Source of the DNA: Lichtheimia corymbifera B2541
Lineage: Eukaryota; Mucoromycota; Mucoromycetes; Mucorales; Lichtheimiaceae
NCBI GenBank assembly: GCA_000697475.1
Contig: JNEU01001011.1
Location: 1 to 64,000, forward strand
DNA length: 64,000 bases
Reading direction: 5' to 3'
The notes below the pieces were generated by a model. That model was not told the DNA's origin and did not search any database. It saw nothing but the letters and a program-made list of their open reading frames with translations. The translations under genes were made by a program, and so were the position numbers. Below are positions 58,684-64,000 of the stretch, in pieces. The first letter of the stretch is position 1; each line of letters begins with the position of its first letter.

Positions 58684-60601
58684 ATGCCTACTTTATTCAG
58701 AACAGCTGCAGCAGCAACGGCTGTTTTGGCGTTGGCGGGAAACGCATATGCAGAACCTGCTGGTGCTTTTATCCAACAACAAATTGATGGTTTGACCGAT
58801 ACTTGGCGTCAGGCCCATGATGTTGTCGAGGAAGGTATCAAGGATTGGTGGTCGCTTCCTTCCAAAGACAGTATTGAGGATATTGCCAAGGACTGGTGGC
58901 CCTTCCCCATTGGCGAGCAGGATGAAGAACGTGCAGATGGCTTTCTCAAGGCTTTCACCCATCCAGCTTTCCCCGAGTATTCTATGCGTTACAAGCATCC
59001 CGATCTCTGCGACTCGAGTGTAAAGCAGGTGCGTGCGTGTACATACAATCATCGGAAAATCTATATCGCATATACTCACACTTTATATAGATTAGCGGTT
59101 ATCTCGATGTCGACTCGGATAAGCATTTCTTCTTTTGGTTCTTTGAGTCTCGCAACAAACCTGAAGAAGATCCTCTCGTTCTCTGGCTCAATGGTGGTCC
59201 AGGATGTTCTTCATTGACTGGTCTATTTGCGGAATTGGGGTGAGTAAACATGAAACACGTTTTATATTCTCACAAGACTCATGTCATTTTCATAGCCCCT
59301 GCATGGTGAATGAAGCAGGTGATGACACTATTCTCAATGAGTACTCCTGGAATAAGAATTCAAGCATCATTTTCTTGGATCAGGTATGCATAGATAACAG
59401 CTGCATGAATAGTGTACGTGTTAACTAACAATATTGATTGTTGTTCTAGCCATTGAATGTCGGCTATTCTTATGGTAGTGGTGGTGCTCGTAACTCGGTT
59501 GCTGCTGCCAAGGATGTTTATGCTTTCCTTCAATTGTTCTTTAAGGAATTCTCACAATACTCGACACTCGACTTCCACATTGCCGGCGAATCATGTGAGT
59601 TTACACACACCAATTTCCTTTTATGCAAAAGAAATACGTCATCGACTTACGCAATGATATGCAGATGCTGGTCATTACATCCCAGCCATTGGTGGTGAGC
59701 TGAACCGTAACAACAAGGGCAGCTACAGCTTCAACACTGCAAGCTTGACTGAATATGCATCCACACTCGCCAAGATCAACCTAAAGTCGCTCCTCGTTGG
59801 TAATGGCCTCACTGACCCGAAAATACAATACAAGTACTACTCCAAGATGGCATGCGAAAACTCATACGGCCCTGTGCTTGATCAATCCACCTGTGACGCC
59901 ATGGATCGACAATACCCTGCTTGCAAGACCTTGATTGAAAACTGCTACAGCTCCCAAAATGTCTTTTCGTGTCTTCCAGCTGCCATGAAGTGCAACAAGG
60001 ATCAAATCCAACCTTATCAGGCAACTGGCATGAATCCCTATGATGTTCGCAAGGAATGCACTGGTGGCAATTTGTGCTATGATATTCTTGGCAGTGTCCA
60101 AAAGTACCTCAACCGCCCCGAGGTGATGAAAGCTATTGGTGCCCAGGTTGACAAATATGAAAGCTGCAACATGGCTATCAACTTCCAATTCAATGTGAGT
60201 ACATATATTGATGTGTGTGTGCACAGATGCTGATAAGTGATGATATTTTCTAGATGGCTGGTGATTGGATGCGTCCCTATGTGAATGAGGTAGCTCCTCT
60301 TTTGGAAGATGGCATTCGTATCCTTATCTACGCTGGTGATGCCGACTATATCTGTAACTGGATGGGCAACAAGGAGTGGACCATTGCACTGCCATGGAGT
60401 GGCCACGAAGAATTTGCTGCTGCCGAGGACACTGAATGGATCTCAACTACTGCTGGTGAGCAAGGTGGTGAATTGCGTCGCACCAAGGATGGTCGATTTG
60501 CTTTCTTGCGCGTCTTTGACTCTGGTCACATGGTTCCTATGGATCGTGGTGATTATGCCATCGACATGTTGAATGATTGGTTGCACGAGAAGCTCGCTTA
60601 A
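58684..60601 (+). CDS. Serine carboxypeptidase (vacuolar carboxypeptidase Y type)
   Basis: Removes C-terminal residues from peptides in the vacuole. Six exons (58684-59028, 59091-59239, 59296-59383, 59450-59594, 59665-60194, 60254-60601) give 534 aa. A signal peptide ([17 protein letters not shown]) is followed by a propeptide of about 90 residues with two Trp-rich repeats ([16 protein letters not shown] and [15 protein letters not shown]). The mature enzyme has [15 protein letters not shown] (oxyanion hole), Ser in [14 protein letters not shown] (codon region 59587-59595, split by an intron), Asp in [12 protein letters not shown] and His in DSGHMVPMD. Multiple Cys match the family disulphides. 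Catalytically complete by inspection. Confidence 0.95.
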
Positions 60602-61159
60602 ATGAAGTTCAAGTAGTTTAGTTCATTAAAGAGTATTTTGATATCACTGCTATGTATACGAATGTGTGGATGTATAAGCTCTGGATTTCAGCTCTGTACA
60701 GGATACATTGTTTGGAACCTGCTTATTGATAAACTTGATGGTAACACACAACATGGTGAGATGCATAATAACATCCATCCATTCAATGCATATATTGTGC
60801 TACGATCAACGTTGCCTGCAAAAAAAAGTTGTCAGTGTCAGTTGTCGCCATTAGAAATGATGATCCAAGTGGATCGGTGCTTTAATATCAATGCCAGCAT
60901 CCGTGTTATCATTGCATGCATGATCGATGCACATGTATGGTTATTCAAAATGCTTGTAAATAATGCAAGGATGCACAAAATGTCATTGAGCAATGCATAA
61001 AAACCATAGCTTTTGTATTACAAGGAGCAACCAATCTAAAAGTTTATTGGCAACCCGGATGAATTATTACAAGACACGGTGGTGGTACCCGAGACGGATA
61101 GGCACCCCGATGGTAAGTGTGATTGAGCGAGGATTAATGTGAATGACAATAAGCTAGAA
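60602..61159. other. Convergent 3' intergenic
   Basis: The 558 bp between the carboxypeptidase and ERG4 stops is AT-rich with many gcat(g/a)cat phrases. No gene is seen. Confidence 0.4.
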
Positions 61160-62896
61160 TTAAAAGACATAGGGAATAAAGATGTAAGGGACGCGTTCAC
61201 AGTAGCGATCCCAATCCTTGCCGTACTTCTTAGCACAGCGTTCCATATCACGAGATACACGATGGATAAGAACAACGATAAAGAAGCAGACGTAAAAGTA
61301 AGGCAAGAACGAGCCAAAACCAGTGATCAAGCCCCAAGACATGGCCATACACAAGTCTATACCGATATTGAATGAGTAATCCAATACATTACTCCTATCC
61401 TGATCCAACACACTTACCAGCAGTGTAGTGAGGCTTACGCACAATACCCCACCAGCCCGATGTCAAAAGCAAGTTGCCATGTTCAGTCTTGATGTAGGAG
61501 GGGTTCTTGATATGGCCCCAAGGCAATTGAGGGAAAGCGTTACGGGTCATGAAGGAGCCATTTTGTTCCATACGGAAACGGTTCTTTTGCGAGTTGCCAG
61601 TGTCAAACACATAGTAGCCACCCAACAAAAGGCAGAACAAAAAGATGGTGTAAGGCAAAGAGTGAGTGATAGGAGTGCCATGAGCGAATTGATAATTGAT
61701 CAAGTAAATGGATGCATAGCAGTAGGTGAAAGGAACACCAGCCATGTTCCAGAAAATGAGCATGAAACCTATTTGCCATTTGGGTTAGATCACTGCTTCT
61801 GTAGCGGAGACACCATGATAATAATATTCATCAACTCACCATCCTTTTCGTAAAACATATCCCATGAGGTGGGAATGCACTCTTCACCCTTTTGACAGGC
61901 GTTGACATACAAAAAGTGAGCGAGAACCATAAATGCTTGGGGAGCAGAGATTTGGCCAGTGAGCTCATATTGCTTCAAAAGGCACGACACCGAAATGTAA
62001 AAAAGAACAGGCCATGGAACACGGGTTTCAGCCCACATCTTGAGATCAACAGGGCCAATACGAGGGTTCAAAGGTGCGCCCATAAAGTAATCGTAGAAAA
62101 AGTTACCAGACATGCGGTGTTGAGTACCATTGATGATGCTGCAAATGTAGACAGCAGTAGTCATGGTGAAGCCCCAGATGATAGCAACCTTATAACACCG
62201 TCTGTGCGTCAGTTTTCTGGTGCCATTCATTCACACACATGCCTCTTTTACTTACACTCATGATGGGTGCGAAATTATCAACGATCTCGGTAAGGCGGAA
62301 GATGCCAGTGACATGAACAACGGCCGAAACAACCAAAGTGAGGTACCATGCTGACAAACCATTGCAGACATAAGGGAGCTGCACCACCCAAGTCAGACTT
62401 CGTATGCCCATACCAAGTTCCTTTTTCCACTTACGCGCTTGCCCTTCAATGAAGGAATAGGAAGACCATGAACAAGAGGACCAGGCATGATATAAGCAAG
62501 GATGAATGAAAACAAGACATATCCCATGTAAATCTTGGTAGCCTTGATGGTGGGCAACACTGCAGGGATACCCTTCTCGATGATTTCGGTGGCAAACCAC
62601 TCCTTGATGCCTTCAACGGTGAACTCACTTGGGAAGAAAAAGTGACCCTCGTGCAAAGTAAGTGACATGGCAAAGTAGCACATCATCATGGGGAATCCAA
62701 TCATCTATCACTGACATGTAAATATATATGCATAGTCTATATAAGCGTTGTCATATACCATTCCAACGACACCAAAAGGACCACCAAATTCGTAGACGAT
62801 TTCATTGTCGATTTTTACGTCGAGCTTGGTGAAATCCGATCTGAAAAGAGGGACACCGTTGCTGTTGACGGCTGGCTTGGTGTCGTCCTTTGCCAT
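61160..62896 (-). CDS. ERG4: Delta(24(24(1)))-sterol reductase, ERG4
   Basis: Last step of ergosterol synthesis: NADPH-dependent reduction of the C-24(28) double bond; polytopic ER membrane protein. Six exons (62759-62896, 62435-62704, 62256-62378, 61840-62188, 61418-61768, 61160-61356) give 475 aa, the usual ERG4 length. Landmarks are [11 protein letters not shown] at the N-terminus, [92 protein letters not shown] (sterol-reductase C-terminal signature) and the end [14 protein letters not shown]. Many hydrophobic helices are visible. In most family members the signature has RH where this protein has RKPH. A GA/CT-rich leader and an aattaagc stretch precede the start. Confidence 0.95.
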
Positions 62897-63484
62897 TGTA
62901 TAGGTGAAAAAAAGGTAAAAGAAGAGACAACAAACTTTTTGTTCTAGTGGAAATAAACGTGGTCCTTATATAAGACTCAGTGACACAAGAATTAAGCGAG
63001 AGCGCGCTCTCATCCCCTCCTTCGGCTATCGGTGCCCGATGCCTTTCTATCGTCGTTTTGTGCTACCATCAAATTGACCCATTGTCCTCCGCTTAACATT
63101 CACCTTGTCACTGGGTGATGATTGTCGCTGTCAGTGCGTAGGCGGATGTACTGGCAGCTTCACCGTTTAGCATGTTTCAATGATACAGATCAGGCATTCA
63201 CCTCGCACTAAAGCGTGTAAGATATCACCAACATTGCCGAGACACAGCTACTTTAATCTCTAAAAAGACCAAAAAATTGGCTCATCATAGGCAAATGGTT
63301 TTGGATACCTTGCAAAGTATTATGCCATGATCATTTAACTATGTCTCTTTACTGCAATCACCTTGAGTTTCTTGAGCAATGAGCATTTTCGGGTTCGGCT
63401 AAATTTTTCCTTGAACCAGTAATGCGGTTGGCATGAGCCCTGACTATGATCCCAGTCAGGCTATGTTGTCTGACAATGTATCGA
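62897..63484. promoter_or_regulatory. ERG4 upstream region
   Basis: About 590 bp upstream of ERG4. A palindromic gagcgcgctctc lies near 63000-63010. No sterol-regulatory element was identified and no gene is seen. Confidence 0.35.
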
Positions 63485-63945
63485 GCTTCTCTTCTTCCCT
63501 GTTCCTCCACTCCCACCTTATTCTCTCCCTCACCCATTCACAGCTATAGACCCGTCCACGTACAGCTACCACCAGTGAACGATTGCCCTGCTTCAGCCCA
63601 TCATGTAAATACTACATCTGTCGTGATCCGATTTCCTTCCACTGAATGACAGCTCCATGGTGTGTGCCACAGTACAACACCTGCCTCTTTGGACACTACA
63701 TGTTCTCTTGCACACTTCTCTGCCACGACCCAACGTAACAGCAGTTGCTATTAGATCCATTGTCTCAAGTTACTTGCAGCAACCTGTCTTGCAGCCCTTT
63801 TTTATGAGAACAGCAGATAGCCATTATATAGAAGCAGCTTTATTTACGTGTAGCAACTTGATTCAATACATACGACTTGTTACGGACATATGGATATGGA
63901 TATGAGTATATGGGATGGAAGGAATTGGGTATATTGTCCAGGTTG
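63485..63945 (-). mobile_element. Dispersed LTR-like repeat, copy D (inverted)
   Basis: On the reverse strand the order of landmarks equals copies A-C: cccatccc/catatactcatatccatatc, gtatgtattgaatcaagttgc, cgtaaataaagctgc, atggctatctgctgtt, gcaagtaacttgagacaatgg, gttgggtcgtggcagagaag, gatgggctgaagcagggcaa and tgaatgggtgagggagag. It is nearly complete and about 460 bp long. It is inverted relative to A, B and C and lies against the right edge of the window. Confidence 0.6.
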
Positions 63946-64000
63946 GATCCCCTTGGCCCATCTAGAATATGGGGGTGAATATCAGCTATCAAGTACACCT

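Overview
The window looks like nuclear DNA of a filamentous early-diverging fungus, most likely Mucoromycota. Genes are separated by a few hundred bases to about 1.3 kb and are cut by many short GT-AG introns (about 45-110 bp). Proteins carry poly-Gln, poly-Ser and poly-Asn runs. The gene content is fungal: ergosterol C-24(28) reductase, vacuolar carboxypeptidase Y, an Urc1-type uracil-catabolism protein, a ZIP zinc transporter and a Cdc15-like F-BAR/SH3 protein. I see no rRNA, tRNA, CRISPR array or intact transposase/reverse transcriptase gene.

Layout. Positions 1 to about 12.3 kb form a gene-poor, repeat-rich island. It contains a degenerate array of about 165-180 bp period, a 17-bp minisatellite, two copies of a composite repeat (an LTR-like head followed by about 165-190 bp monomers, with a higher-order period of about 525 bp), a duplicated block of 125-145 bp repeats, a foldback hairpin built from the same monomer, and decayed coding relics. 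From 12.5 kb the DNA is ordinary and gene-dense: choline/ethanolamine kinase (-), ataxin-10 homologue (+), long-chain acyl-CoA synthetase (+), borealin-like protein (-), ribosomal protein eL20 (+), UPF0643-like protein (+), Urc1 (-), uracil phosphoribosyltransferase (+), ZIP transporter (-), F-BAR/SH3 protein (-), TRF-like telobox Myb protein (-), SLC41-type Mg transporter (+), mitochondrial PDK/BCKDK kinase (+), Pin4/Par14 parvulin (+), membrane-anchored acyl-CoA-binding protein (+), a TCO89-like low-complexity protein (+), G-protein beta subunit (-), a small Ser-rich protein (+), an unrecognised proline-rich protein (-), a second TRF-like protein (-), PP2A B'' subunit (+), an orphan basic protein (+), MFS sugar transporter (-), carboxypeptidase Y (+) and ERG4 (-). 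Further truncated copies of the LTR-like head lie at 43.5 kb and, inverted, at the right edge.

Functional themes. Urc1 and uracil phosphoribosyltransferase are divergently transcribed from one 0.5 kb intergenic region, as expected for the eukaryotic URC uracil-degradation route. Two related genes with an N-terminal helical domain and a C-terminal Myb domain (TRF/Taz1 architecture) lie about 14 kb apart and have very different linkers and Myb ends. Lipid genes (choline kinase, acyl-CoA synthetase, acyl-CoA-binding protein, ERG4) are scattered rather than clustered. Gene models were spliced by eye; lengths are given only where the exons sum to an intact frame.
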